Assembly: GCF_900113615.1 (NCBI RefSeq) | Contig: NZ_FOPZ01000004.1 | Location: forward strand, 161,327-225,326 | Length of the DNA: 64,000 nt | Reading direction: 5' to 3' | Source: Halorubrum aquaticum | GTDB taxonomy: Archaea; Halobacteriota; Halobacteria; Halobacteriales; Haloferacaceae | In this document: positions 18,249 through 26,178 of the stretch, piece after piece | Layout: each line of letters starts with the position of its first letter | How positions within the stretch are numbered: position 1 is the first letter of the stretch | The notes under the pieces: generated by a model | Seen by the model: only the letters and a program-made list of their open reading frames with translations | Database searches by the model: none | Told to the model about the DNA's origin: nothing | Position numbers and translations under genes: made by a program

Positions 18249-18909
18249 GGCTCTGTAGTTTCGCTAGACGTGAAGCCGACGACTCCGTGATCTGGGTAGA
18301 AAGCGAAGAGACAGATCGGTGTGAGATCGGAAATCCGTCTCTTCACGCGTTGGCTAAGGCTAAATCAGTTGTCGCTAACCCGGACCCGCCTCTCCCTTCG
18401 GGGTCGGCGGGTTCGCAGAGTGGGCGATGCTCACCGTACATGTACTCCGCATCGAACAGGAAAATCCTACCGCGTCACCGTGGATTTGCTCTCAGAAATG
18501 CCCGGCGTGCTTGAAGAGATCGGATTCATCAGACTTCCACACTACACCGTGCTTCGCACGTGGTTTGAGCGGATTCCGATCAAGACGTGGCGTGCGTTTT
18601 TCGGCGCGTCAGCCGAGAAACGCACCGATCCCGCTGCTATCGATTTGACTGGCTTTGACCGTGATCAGCCCAGCCGCCACTACGCCAACCGCACGAACTA
18701 CCGCGTTCGAGCGCTGAAAGTCACGTACCACCAGCGCTCCATGTCAGAAACCGTCTTCTCGTCGGTTAAGCGCACGCTCGGCTCCGCCGTGCGTGCGCGT
18801 AGCTGGTGGTTAGAGTTCCGTGAAATGCTGCTGAGAGCCACCGTCTACAACCTCCGTCGGAGAGTCCGATATCCGTGAAATCCGACGCGGTGTACCGAAA
18901 CTACAGAGC
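18249..18909 (+). mobile_element. Internally deleted IS5-type element with intact ends
   Basis: Perfect 13-base terminal inverted repeats are GCTCTGTAGTTTC (18250-18262) and GAAACTACAGAGC (18897-18909). The transposase frame (translation from about 18480: YRVTVDLLSEMPGVLEEIGF) keeps AAIDLTGFDRDQPS with the first Asp and RSMSETVFSSVKR with the Glu. It jumps in frame from YRVRALKVT to YHQRSMSET, so the middle of the protein, including the second Asp, is deleted. It is therefore a non-autonomous derivative. It is inverted relative to its truncated relative at 12617-13283. Confidence 0.85.
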
Positions 18910-18944
18910 ACAGAAAACCATCGACGACAAGGCCCGTAACGTTC

Positions 18945-19570
18945 AGATAAGCTGGTTCTATGCGAAGCCGAACGCTTGTAATCAATTTTTCGGTACTCGG
19001 CTCGACGTGACTAAACGTATTTGAGAATTGGTTTGTTCGTCGTTTTACTTCACGAAAGATACGTTCGACGGCATTCCGATTCCCATGTATGACATGTTTG
19101 AATCGGAGCCCATGACGGTGGCAGGCCGCCTGCAACCACGGAGCACCGTCGACGAGAAAGACCACGCCGTCGATCAGATATTTCTCAGGCAGTTCAGAGA
19201 GAAACATCGAGGAAACCATGTTGGTTCTCGTCGGACGGAGCTGAACATGGAGCAGGCGTTTATGTCGGGATTGACGGCAGCGTACAGCCAATATCGCTCA
19301 GAATTGAGCTGAATCACGGTTTCATCAACCGCGATGTGAGTTGGATCGGTACGATCTGTCGGCTGTAGATAGGCCTTCTGTAACCACCGATGAACGGTGA
19401 TTGGATGCCGATCAGCACTCAACTTCTCAAGAATCGAGACGGTAACCGAAAGTGAGAATCCTGCTAAATGGATCGGATACCGACCGACCTTCATCGCCGA
19501 CTCGCCTCTCGCTCCAGAGAATTTAACTCAATACAACCGCAATCGCTGCTGAGGAGGTCGAAACTGAGCA
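18945..19570 (-). pseudogene. IS6-family transposase, frameshifted
   Basis: Leftward pieces in different frames join: LSSDCGCIELNSLERE (about 19545), IHLAGFSLSVTVSILEKLSA, VHRWLQKAYLQPTDRTD, IAVDETVIQLNSERYWLYA (first Asp), then another frame with FLVDGAPWLQAACHRHGLRF (second Asp), GNRNAVERIFREVKRRTNQF (Glu) and HVEPSTE. At least two frameshifts break it. It adjoins the internally deleted element at 18249. Confidence 0.85.
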
Positions 19571-19630
19571 TTGACCACTCGATCTTTTGACCGCTTCATC
19601 CTTCAATCGAATCTTAATTGCGCCGAAAAA

Positions 19631-20878
19631 TTATTTAAGTTGAAAATACTCATTCATTAAAGAATCAAATTTTTCGATATCAACGAATATGTCCCTATCC
19701 TTTTTTCTTTTAATACTAACGATCTCGTCACCCTGATATGGAATATAATCATATCCAAGGATGTATGATATAATATAAAAGGGACCTTGAATAACATCAT
19801 TAAATAGTTCTATAACAGTCAAATCATTCCCCCAAATGATATTTGTTAAGCCTGCTCCATGTGGAGAAATAACTCCATCAATAGAATTGAATAATACTAC
19901 TTGTTCTTCTACAGACATTTCTTCACAATAGACAATATCTATCCCATATTTTGACAAAACTTCGGAAAATTCACTATAATTACGGACTTTCCTCCCTTTC
20001 TCTGTTTTTTGTCTAGATACATATATCCAATTCTCCGCAAATTCAGAAGTCTCAATATTGTTAATGACAGATTCTTTCAGCCAGGATAATTGATTTTTTG
20101 TTGGCTCTGGATAGGAAGTTACTACAAAATTTTTCACATTTAATGGCTCTCTATTCCAATAATATCTATTCCGCTGTGGATATCCTAAAATATTCAATAA
20201 TTCATCCACGTAATCTGGAATTGATTCAGGCAAGATTAAATCTACTGAATTGTTTGATATGTTTTCATAATATTTTATTCCTCTTAGTTTCAGTATTTCC
20301 TGTACTAGCCAGATGTAATAGTTACTATATTCATAATTCAATATCGCTCCGGTATCTATCCTTTTTGGATCGCTACTATTATCGGAAATATGATCCAAGC
20401 GATTATGTGTTGTAGTTATGAATTCTTGGGGGAGATCAGATAAATACTCACCCAGTCGCTTATATACTAGACCTTGAGATCCGTGAGCAAAACAGTGTAC
20501 ATCTTTAATGACATCACCCTCGCTAGTGAATGCGATTGGTTGTGAACCTCTAACCATCACATCATCTTCTACTGTAACAAAGGGATCTTCGAATTTAAAA
20601 TTTCTACGTCTGATAGACTCACCACATAGTTTCGTTTCCATGAATTCGTCTATTTCAGCCATGTGGATATCATGGGAATTTTCTTTCAAATACCAAAATT
20701 TGTGAGAATTACGTTCAATACTACTCACACGACTAAAGGAAGTGTTTTCGCATAATATTTTCACGATCATATACGATAATTCTTTTTCTAAAAATGACGG
20801 AGATTTTTTTAATAAACTTATTATTCCTTGATTTATATATATTCTCTTACTAGATACTAATATCTTTTTCCAATTCAT
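19631..20878 (-). CDS. GT61-family (DUF563) glycosyltransferase
   Basis: 415 residues, AT-rich. The C-terminal half carries the GT61 pattern: NWIYVSRQKTEKGRKVRNYS, a spaced IVYCEEMSVEEQVVLFNSID and DGVISPHGAGLTNIIWG, then LTVIELFND. The N-terminal 120 residues have the typical variable region with GSQGLVYKRLGEYL. GT61 proteins transfer Xyl, GlcNAc or other sugars in capsule and O-glycan assembly; the donor here is unknown. It is transcribed leftward from an AT-rich promoter region (20879-21036) shared with nothing else. The start MNWKKILVSSKR is followed by a basic segment and a first hydrophobic helix is absent, so it is cytosolic or peripheral. Confidence 0.82.
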   Translation of the reverse strand: MNWKKILVSSKRIYINQGIISLLKKSPSFLEKELSYMIVKILCENTSFSRVSSIERNSHKFWYLKENSHDIHMAEIDEFMETKLCGESIRRRNFKFEDPFVTVEDDVMVRGSQPIAFTSEGDVIKDVHCFAHGSQGLVYKRLGEYLSDLPQEFITTTHNRLDHISDNSSDPKRIDTGAILNYEYSNYYIWLVQEILKLRGIKYYENISNNSVDLILPESIPDYVDELLNILGYPQRNRYYWNREPLNVKNFVVTSYPEPTKNQLSWLKESVINNIETSEFAENWIYVSRQKTEKGRKVRNYSEFSEVLSKYGIDIVYCEEMSVEEQVVLFNSIDGVISPHGAGLTNIIWGNDLTVIELFNDVIQGPFYIISYILGYDYIPYQGDEIVSIKRKKDRDIFVDIEKFDSLMNEYFQLK

Positions 20879-21036
20879 TATCTAGACAGATAGTTGGGAT
20901 CAAAATGACTTTGTCGGTATTCTTCTTTGAACAATACATTAAATTTAATAATTAGAAACACAATATTGATTAAAATCGACCATCACTATCGACTATATCT
21001 ATAATATTGTTTGATTTAACAGATCAACAGGGAGTG

Positions 21037-21861
21037 TCAATTCCGAAGTACTTGTTTGTACAGCACTCCACGGATACAGGCTGGAAGCAATCTTATAGGA
21101 AGACGAATGAGGAGATTAAGCATGAATCTGTGAAAAGTTATCGAGCCCATTTGTAACAACCGCTTCTGGACCGCATAATCGAGTTTCGCGTATGAAATAC
21201 CCCCACGGCGGTAATAGAGATCATCGCCGGCATGGCACTTGACCAGTACGGTGGGAACGTTCTCCAACGTATACCCCTGAGACAGCATACGCATCCACAA
21301 CTCGTAATCTTGCATCGACCGTAGCGACCGATAGTTTCCTGCTTCAATCACAGCACTCCGGCGGAACATCACGCTTGGATGGTTCATTGGGCATCGAAAT
21401 CGACCCATAGAAGCGATGTCTTCACAGGTAGTTGGCACTTCTCGAATCTGATTTAGATCGTCCGGATCTCGATCAAATTCCCCTATGTACCCGCCGAGAA
21501 CGTCTGTCTCCGGATTATCACCCAAATAATCGAGCTGCTGTTCGAACCGGTCTTCCACCGCGAGGTCGTCGGAATCCATCCGGGCGATCCACTCGTGAGA
21601 ACACGTCTCGACGCCGTGGTTCAGCGCAGCTCCTAATCCCTGGTTCGTTGAAAGAGCCGTTCGACTGAACAGATCCGGATGTGCCGACTCGAAGTCGTCG
21701 AGAGTCGCTTCGAGTTCGGCAGTCAGTGGTCCGTCAGCGACCACGACGATCTCGTCGGGTCGTACCGTCTGATCGATCACGCTCTGGAGGGCTCGCGACA
21801 GGTCATCAAGATCGTCGCCCTCGTACGTCGCGATCAGAACCGAGAACTGTCGGTCAGACAT
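21037..21861 (-). CDS. GT2-family glycosyltransferase
   Basis: 274 residues with the GT-A fold: FSVLIATYEGDDLDDLSRAL at the N-terminus, PDEIVVVADGPLT, NQGLGAALNHGVE, and WIARMDSDDLAVEDRFEQQL, whose DSDD is the metal-binding DxD. Later CPMNHPSVMFRRSAV and SMQDYELWMRMLSQG give the conserved ED/W region. The C-terminal 35 residues (FMLNLLIRLPIRLLP) may bind the membrane. It is GC-richer than the genes to its left, so it probably belongs to the older part of the island. Its start overlaps the remains of a GT4 gene upstream. The sugar is unknown. Confidence 0.85.
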   Translation of the reverse strand: MSDRQFSVLIATYEGDDLDDLSRALQSVIDQTVRPDEIVVVADGPLTAELEATLDDFESAHPDLFSRTALSTNQGLGAALNHGVETCSHEWIARMDSDDLAVEDRFEQQLDYLGDNPETDVLGGYIGEFDRDPDDLNQIREVPTTCEDIASMGRFRCPMNHPSVMFRRSAVIEAGNYRSLRSMQDYELWMRMLSQGYTLENVPTVLVKCHAGDDLYYRRGGISYAKLDYAVQKRLLQMGSITFHRFMLNLLIRLPIRLLPACIRGVLYKQVLRN

Positions 21862-21863
21862 GG

Positions 21864-22067
21864 CTAGAAGTACAGCATGAGGGTTCGTTCGGCTCGACTG
21901 GTCTTCCTTCGTCGAAATTGGAAAGCGTCACTTCGTCCACCCGCGTCGTGAGAACGGTCACGTCGTGACCCATCGCGGCCTGGTCTCTCGACATCGCGTG
22001 AACGTGGTAGCCCCCCCCCGCCCTTCGTATCGGGATAGATCCACGACGCGACCCGGAGGATTTGCAT
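21864..22067 (-). pseudogene. N-terminal remnant of a GT4 glycosyltransferase with a nine-G tract
   Basis: The leftward frame starts MQILRVASWIYPDTKGGGG, the classic start of haloarchaeal GT4 enzymes. After a run of nine G (21999-22020 region, C on the plus strand) it loses the family sequence; reading on in the frame with one fewer G gives YHVHAMSRDQAAMGHDVTVL and TTRVDEVTLSNFDEG. About 65 residues remain before the GT2 gene begins, so the rest of the enzyme is gone. Confidence 0.75.
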
Positions 22068-22177
22068 TACGCCCCCCTACCGAACGCCCGCAAACAAACG
22101 TACCGATCCGCACTGCTCGAACCCGATCCGTCGTCCGACACCGAAGACGTAATGCGAATTCTGCTCGATGACCGGAC

Positions 22178-23113
22178 ATGAACGACAAACGCGTCCTCGT
22201 GACGGGCGGCGCGGGCTTCATCGGCTCGAACCTCGCGAACTGCCTCGCGGCGGACAACGACGTGATCGCCGTCGACGACACGTACCTCGGCGACCCGGAC
22301 AACCTCGACGAAGCGGTGAAATTCGTCGAGGCCTCGGTCCTCGAGGACGACTACCCCGCCGACGTCGACGTCGTCTTCCACCTCGCCGCGCTCTCCTCGC
22401 GCAACATGTACGAGGCGGACCCCCAGCGCGGCTGCCGCGTCAACGTCGAGGGCTTCATCAACACGGTTGAGCGCGCCCGCGAGCAGGGCTGTGAGACCGT
22501 CGTCTACGCCACCACCTCCTCTATCTACGGCAGTCGCACCGAGCCCTCGCCCGAAAGCATGGCCGTCGAGGCGCACACCGCCTACGAGGCCTCCAAGCTC
22601 GCCCGCGAGCGCTACGCCGAGTACTACGCCAACCACCACGACATGAACATGGCGGGACTGCGCTTCTTCTCCGTCTACCAGGGCTTCGCCGGCAACGAGG
22701 AACACAAAGGCGAGTACGCCAACACGGTCGCGCAGTTCGCGGACGCGATCGCCCGCGGCGAGGCCCCCGAGCTGTTTGGCGACGGCAGCCAGACGCGCGA
22801 CTTCACCCACGTCGCGGACGTCGCCCGCGCCTGCGAGCTCGCCGCCGACGAGGAGCTCACCGGCGTCTACAACGTCGGCACCGAGGAGGCGTACTCCTTC
22901 AACGAGATGGTCGACCTCATCAACGACGCGCTCGGCACCGATATCGACCCCGTCTACATCGAGTGCCCCTTCGACGGCTACGTCCACGACACCATGGCCG
23001 ACGCCTCCAAGTTCCGCGAGGCCACCGGCTGGGAGCCTGAGATCGGCTTCCGGGAGGGCGTCGAACGCGTCTGTGCGCCCTACCGCGAGGCTGACGCTCT
23101 CGAGACGAACTAG
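22178..23113 (+). CDS. NAD-dependent sugar-nucleotide epimerase/dehydratase (GalE-like)
   Basis: 311 residues, an extended SDR. VLVTGGAGFIGSNLAN binds NAD, the catalytic Thr/Ser and YxxxK lie in ATTSSIYGS and TAYEASKLARERYAEYY, and GLRFFSVYQG and QTRDFTHVADVARA are the substrate-binding segments of GalE/RmlB-type enzymes. The likely reaction is C4 epimerisation of a UDP-hexose, though related dehydratases look similar. GC-rich and codon-typical. The last 60 codons (ECPFDGYVHDTMADASKF, then FREGVERVCAPYREAD) and the following 80 bases recur as five decayed copies downstream, always in the same direction, beside toxin-antitoxin-type genes. Confidence 0.88.
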   Translation: MNDKRVLVTGGAGFIGSNLANCLAADNDVIAVDDTYLGDPDNLDEAVKFVEASVLEDDYPADVDVVFHLAALSSRNMYEADPQRGCRVNVEGFINTVERAREQGCETVVYATTSSIYGSRTEPSPESMAVEAHTAYEASKLARERYAEYYANHHDMNMAGLRFFSVYQGFAGNEEHKGEYANTVAQFADAIARGEAPELFGDGSQTRDFTHVADVARACELAADEELTGVYNVGTEEAYSFNEMVDLINDALGTDIDPVYIECPFDGYVHDTMADASKFREATGWEPEIGFREGVERVCAPYREADALETN

Positions 23114-23257
23114 CGGGGCGCGACCGGCGGGGAAAGCGGGACGCGACTGATGCGGAAAGCGGGCCGTTTCGAGCTACTCCGTGGTCTCGGTCATGCGTCC
23201 ATCCCGTGAATCGCGTTCGAAAGCGAGCGTGTGTTCGTCTTGTGACCGCCTGAGGAT

Positions 23258-23653
23258 TCAGTAGGTCTCGACCGACACACCTAACGCTTCGAAGTCAGCC
23301 ACGTTATCCGTCAGGACTGCGTCATCGAGGACGGCCGCCATCGCGGCGATGTACCCGTCGTTCGCTCCGACGCCGGTGTCCCCGCCGACACGATCGTCCG
23401 CCTTCGCGAGGAGTTCTCCGGCCGTCCGCGCGATCTCTTCGTCGACGTCGATGCGCGGATATCCAAGGAGGCGGTTTCGGACCTCCTGGGTGGTTGTATC
23501 GCTACGTACCGTGGCGACACCGTAGTACGCCTCGGCGACCACCGGCGTCGGGAGCCACTGCATCTCGCCGTTCTCGACGAGTTCAGCGCCCTTGGAGAAC
23601 GCGTCCGGGTCCGCCGCCATCAGATCGAAGAGGTACGAGGAGTCGATGATCAT
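23258..23653 (-). CDS. PIN-domain ribonuclease toxin (VapC family)
   Basis: 131 residues. The acidic PIN positions are visible: MIIDSSYLFDLM (Asp4), TPVVAEAYYGVA (Glu near 41), GANDGYIAAMAAV (Asp near 99) and DAVLTDNVADFEAL (Asp near 115). PIN toxins cleave tRNA, rRNA or mRNA when their antitoxin is degraded. Its start overlaps the end of the antitoxin gene by 4 bp (ATGA), a standard vapBC arrangement with the antitoxin first. It lies 145 bases beyond the GalE-like gene, convergent with it, and before the first decayed copy of that gene's tail. Confidence 0.88.
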   Translation of the reverse strand: MIIDSSYLFDLMAADPDAFSKGAELVENGEMQWLPTPVVAEAYYGVATVRSDTTTQEVRNRLLGYPRIDVDEEIARTAGELLAKADDRVGGDTGVGANDGYIAAMAAVLDDAVLTDNVADFEALGVSVETY

Positions 23654-23898
23654 TCGCTCGTCGTCCCGCTGTCGAAGGTGCTGCGGGCGGCATCGAGGCG
23701 GTCACGGTCACCCTCGCGGAGACGGTTGACCGCCTCCTTAGCCGCCTCGGCCTCCCGTTCGGTCAGGAGCCCGGCGACGTCGTCGGGATGTGGTCCGCGC
23801 GTCATCCGGCGCAACGTCTCCTCCATCGTCTCGTCGTCCTTCTTGTGGGCGTTCAGCCACTCGTGATACTCCTCCGAGACCCGGATGGTTTTGACCAT
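23650..23898 (-). CDS. VapB-type antitoxin
   Basis: 82 residues from the preferred start MVKTIRVSEEYHEWLNAHKK at 23898; the frame stays open upstream, but that part is Arg-rich and non-protein-like. A short beta strand and helix (VKTIRVSEEYHEWLNAH) is a ribbon-helix-helix-like DNA-binding start, followed by ETMEETLRRMTRG and a charged C-terminal helix that would wrap the PIN toxin. Coupled to the toxin by a 4-bp overlap. The AT palindrome immediately before the start is a likely promoter/operator for autoregulation. Confidence 0.8.
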   Translation of the reverse strand: MVKTIRVSEEYHEWLNAHKKDDETMEETLRRMTRGPHPDDVAGLLTEREAEAAKEAVNRLREGDRDRLDAARSTFDSGTTSE

Positions 23899-23922
23899 GT
23901 CATATATTGGGATATATGGGTC
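23899..23922 (-). promoter_or_regulatory. Putative vapBC promoter/operator
   Basis: The plus strand reads CATATATTGGGATATATGGG right ahead of the antitoxin start. The ATATA-TTGGGA-TATAT symmetry makes both a TATA-like element and an operator plausible in otherwise GC-rich DNA. Confidence 0.4.
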
Positions 23923-23967
23923 TAAGAGTGTTTTGCCGCGGATAACGAATACCCAGCCGTTCCATAC

Positions 23968-24020
23968 GATTGACATCCTCCCCTCACTCAAGCGCGAGGC
24001 TTTCTCCTTGACTTTCCTAA
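23968..24020. repeat. Remnant of an IS200/IS605-type end
   Basis: ATTGACATCCTCCCCTCACT followed by CAAGCGCGAGGCTTTCTCC has the TTGACATCCTCC...GCGAGG arrangement of haloarchaeal IS200/IS605 ends, with a short stem CCTC/GAGG. No transposase sequence accompanies it. Confidence 0.5.
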
Positions 24021-24059
24021 CAGTAGTCACCGATGAGCTTTCAGACGAATACTGCTGAG

Positions 24060-24164
24060 TTACTCCGCGTCCTCGTCGTCGTCGTCGTCCGCGAGAGCGT
24101 CGTATAACTCGGCGTGTTCCTCGACGTCTTTCGCCATGTCTCGCTCGCTCTCCCAGTTCATCAT
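24060..24164 (-). CDS. Very small acidic ORF, hypothetical
   Basis: 34 residues starting MMNWESERDMAKDVEEHAEL and ending in an aspartate-rich run (DDDDDEDAE). The amphipathic helix plus acidic tail is typical of haloarchaeal small proteins or of the end of an antitoxin. No Pfam-like feature is recognisable. It could be a real microprotein or the relic of a larger one. Confidence 0.35.
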   Translation of the reverse strand: MMNWESERDMAKDVEEHAELYDALADDDDDEDAE

Positions 24165-24286
24165 ACTCGAGGATAGGGTACGTACTCGTGAGAAGTGTTG
24201 CTGATGGACGGTCAATGCTCACATTCGACGAGGAGATCCCTAAGGTGGCGCGATCGGAGATGTGTCTCTGCCGTACACACGGAGAT

Positions 24287-24418
24287 CGACTTCGCGGAGG
24301 GCGTCGAACGCGTCCGTGCGCCGTATCGTGAGGCCGACGCTCCCGGGACGAACGAGGCGGGACGCGACAACGTAGAAAGCGAAACAGTTTCGAACTGCTC
24401 CGTGGCCTTCGGTCTACT
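24287..24418 (+). repeat. Decayed copy B of the GalE-like gene's 3' end
   Basis: The DNA encodes EIDFAEGVERVRAPYREADA and GTNEAGRD, matching codons from about position 270 of the gene at 22178-23113. It continues past the stop into the same downstream sequence (GTTTCGAACTGCTCCGTGG against GTTTCGAGCTACTCCGTGG at 23167). Only the last 35 codons plus roughly 60 bases remain, with no start. Confidence 0.85.
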
Positions 24419-24423
24419 GCCGG

Positions 24424-24765
24424 TTACGGAATGAGAGAGATCAGTGACTTTTTCAGCAGTCTTCGCCCCGATTCCGTGAGTTCGCCTTTCGTATTTCCAT
24501 TCATGATCGTCCCGGGGGCGATCGTGTATAGTGCCCACGCCATCAGGTACGACGTGTCGGTGAAGGAGATGCCGTCGAGATGCTCGTCTGTGAGCTCCGG
24601 TGTGGTTTGCTGGTACGCTCCGGCGCTCGTTCCGACACACATCACGGTACAATCGGTGGCACTGAACGGGTGTGTCTCGTGAGCGAGCACGACGACCGGT
24701 CTCTGGGGGTGGGCACCCGTCGGATCCCGTGCCCAGCAAACGTCTCCTGCTGAGAGCTTACTCAT
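24424..24765 (-). CDS. PemK/MazF-like toxin
   Basis: 113 residues. The N-terminal barrel strand reads GDVCWARDPTGAHPQRPVVV, followed by LAHETHPFSATDCTVMCVGT, and ISFTDTSYLMAWALYTIAP, with the pattern of PemK/MazF proteins (GDIvxxxxP...RPxlvls...vxxxpixt...). These are RNases that cut mRNA or tRNA at short motifs. The gene overlaps the upstream winged-helix gene by 8 bp, giving an antitoxin-toxin operon. The same pair architecture occurs at 36193-36911 on the other strand. Catalytic residues are not certain by eye. Confidence 0.72.
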   Translation of the reverse strand: MSKLSAGDVCWARDPTGAHPQRPVVVLAHETHPFSATDCTVMCVGTSAGAYQQTTPELTDEHLDGISFTDTSYLMAWALYTIAPGTIMNGNTKGELTESGRRLLKKSLISLIP

Positions 24766-25171
24766 CCAATCCGTCCATCTCGTTCTCTAGCGCGTCCAGC
24801 TCCGCATCGAGTTCCTCATCAGTCCGACCGTCACCGATCCGTTTCTCGGGGGTCTCGGGAGTGGTCTCCTCGTCGCGGTGGTGACCGAACAGCCGATGTG
24901 TTTGGTCGAGACTGGAGACGTACCGCCGGATATCTTCACGGTCACCGAGGGCGTGGTAGTAGCCGTCATCGGTCTTCCCCAGATAGTCGTCGTCGTAGAG
25001 ACGTTTGAGCGTGGTCGTGGCGGTTCCCCGAGGGATGTCGAGGGCCTCCGTGACGTCTTTGGGAGAGTATCCCCACTCGGGGTGTTGATAGAGGTATTTC
25101 ACGATATCCGACTTCGTGGTCCCCGGTCGAAGGGCGAGTTCGGGGTCGTGGTCCTTGAGGAGTATTGGCAT
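24758..25171 (-). CDS. Winged-helix protein, likely antitoxin of the PemK-like toxin
   Basis: 137 residues from the preferred start MPILLKDHDPELALRPGTTK at 25171; an upstream in-frame Met would place the start in the AT-rich promoter. The wHTH is visible at GTTKSDIVKYLYQHPEWGYS, PKDVTEALDIPRGTATTTLK and RLYDDDYLGKTDDGYYHALG. The C-terminus (TDEELDAELDALENEMDGLD) is a strongly acidic helix suited to binding the basic toxin. The 8-bp overlap with the toxin gene indicates translational coupling. Relatives in haloarchaea control small operons; autoregulation is inferred. Confidence 0.75.
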   Translation of the reverse strand: MPILLKDHDPELALRPGTTKSDIVKYLYQHPEWGYSPKDVTEALDIPRGTATTTLKRLYDDDYLGKTDDGYYHALGDREDIRRYVSSLDQTHRLFGHHRDEETTPETPEKRIGDGRTDEELDAELDALENEMDGLDE

Positions 25172-25247
25172 TGTGTATTCGTATGTAGTTGATTGTATTA
25201 GAAAACCGTTTCGGTCAGAGTACACACATCAAGGATCGCTGAGCCGC

Positions 25248-25649
25248 TCACACACCGTCTTCACGAAATCGCTTCACGGTCACGTCGACGTCGTCGAAAT
25301 CGTCGTCAGCACCCGTGTAGGCTGTCGCCCCCTCCATCGCTGCTGTGGCTAGCGTGAAGGCGTCTCCGAGTGCGACGTTGTAGTCGCGTTTGTGATCGGC
25401 GGCCGATTCCCAGACGTCTTCGGCGGTAACGACATCGCACCAGTTTCGAATCCGAGTTACGTATGCCTGCGCCGTCTGCGGGTCGTCTCGTCCGCATACG
25501 TATCGCACTTCGGTACACGTCACCGTATTCACTGACCCCTTCAGCCGGCCGTCTTCTACGCGGTCGATGACTGCTTCGACGGCATCACTCCCGGGCTCGT
25601 CCCAGTAATAGGCGATCAGCGGTTCCGCATCGAACACGACGTGATCCAT
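25248..25649 (-). CDS. PIN-domain ribonuclease toxin (VapC family)
   Basis: 133 residues. VVFDAEPLIAYYWDEPGSDA holds the first Asp, NTVTCTEVRYVCGR the Glu, VALGDAFTLATAAMEGA the third acidic position and AYTGADDDFDD the last. The start shares one base with the stop of the AbrB-type antitoxin gene (TGATG style), the usual vapBC order. Compared with the PIN protein at 23258 the sequence is clearly different, so this is an independently acquired pair and not a tandem duplicate. Confidence 0.87.
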   Translation of the reverse strand: MDHVVFDAEPLIAYYWDEPGSDAVEAVIDRVEDGRLKGSVNTVTCTEVRYVCGRDDPQTAQAYVTRIRNWCDVVTAEDVWESAADHKRDYNVALGDAFTLATAAMEGATAYTGADDDFDDVDVTVKRFREDGV

Positions 25650-25918
25650 CAGTCGTCTCGCTCGAGGCGTTGACTTCGCTCCTCGTCGACCTCCCGCTCC
25701 TCACGAAGGATGGCCGTCCCGCGCTCTGCCGTGGTTGCTGCTCCACGGAAGTCTTGGAGGCTGGGGAGTGGTTCGACGACGATCTCTCCCTGCTCGTTTT
25801 CGTGGATGCGGACCCTGCTTCCCGGTTCGATTCCGTGCTTCTCCCGGAGTTCTTTGGGGATCGTCGCCTGACCTTTCTGACTCAGGCTCACGATTCGACC
25901 TCCGTTAGTTGTACTCAT
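25649..25918 (-). CDS. AbrB/SpoVT-type VapB antitoxin
   Basis: 89 residues from MSTTNGGRIVSLSQKGQATI at 25918; a Met six codons upstream is less likely because it overlaps the AT-rich promoter. The swapped-hairpin DNA-binding domain is clear: VSLSQKGQATIPKELREKHG, then IEPGSRVRIHENEQGEIVVE. The charged C-terminal half (ILREEREVDEERSQRLERDD) should cover the PIN toxin. AT-rich DNA with TAGTACTAC at the start probably holds the promoter and operator. Confidence 0.87.
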   Translation of the reverse strand: MSTTNGGRIVSLSQKGQATIPKELREKHGIEPGSRVRIHENEQGEIVVEPLPSLQDFRGAATTAERGTAILREEREVDEERSQRLERDD

Positions 25919-26032
25919 TATAGTACTACTTTTCAATATACTACCTTGAACCTTTCGTCAGTCATGGTTTGAATCTCGCCGCTCTGTCGGTTGCGCACGT
26001 CAAATCACGCTCTGTGAGCGCGAACGCCAGTT

Positions 26033-26115
26033 CCGGGAGGGCGTCGAGCGCGTCCGTGCGCCCTACCGCGAGGCCGACGCGCCCGGGACGAACTAATGGG
26101 ACGCGACCCGAGGTG
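26033..26115 (+). repeat. Decayed copy C of the GalE-like gene's 3' end
   Basis: QFREGVERVRAPYREADAPG followed by TN and a stop, then GGGACGCGACC, matching the last 26 codons and the first bases after the stop of the gene at 22178-23113. It is the shortest copy and is the only one, besides the parent, that keeps the original stop position. Confidence 0.82.
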
Positions 26116-26178
26116 TCTCTCGTTCGGAGAACGAGTTCCATGCTCGTATTTTTATTGTCGGCACGCATACGCAGTCAC

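Noticed and set aside
22067..22987. 306-residue open frame on the minus strand
   Set aside because: It is the antisense of the GalE-like gene; Val/Gly/Asp-rich low-complexity product without any domain, a codon-bias shadow.
23650..24222. 190-residue version of the VapB protein
   Set aside because: The first 100 residues are Arg-rich and run through an IS end remnant; the start at 23898 gives a normal antitoxin behind an AT palindrome.
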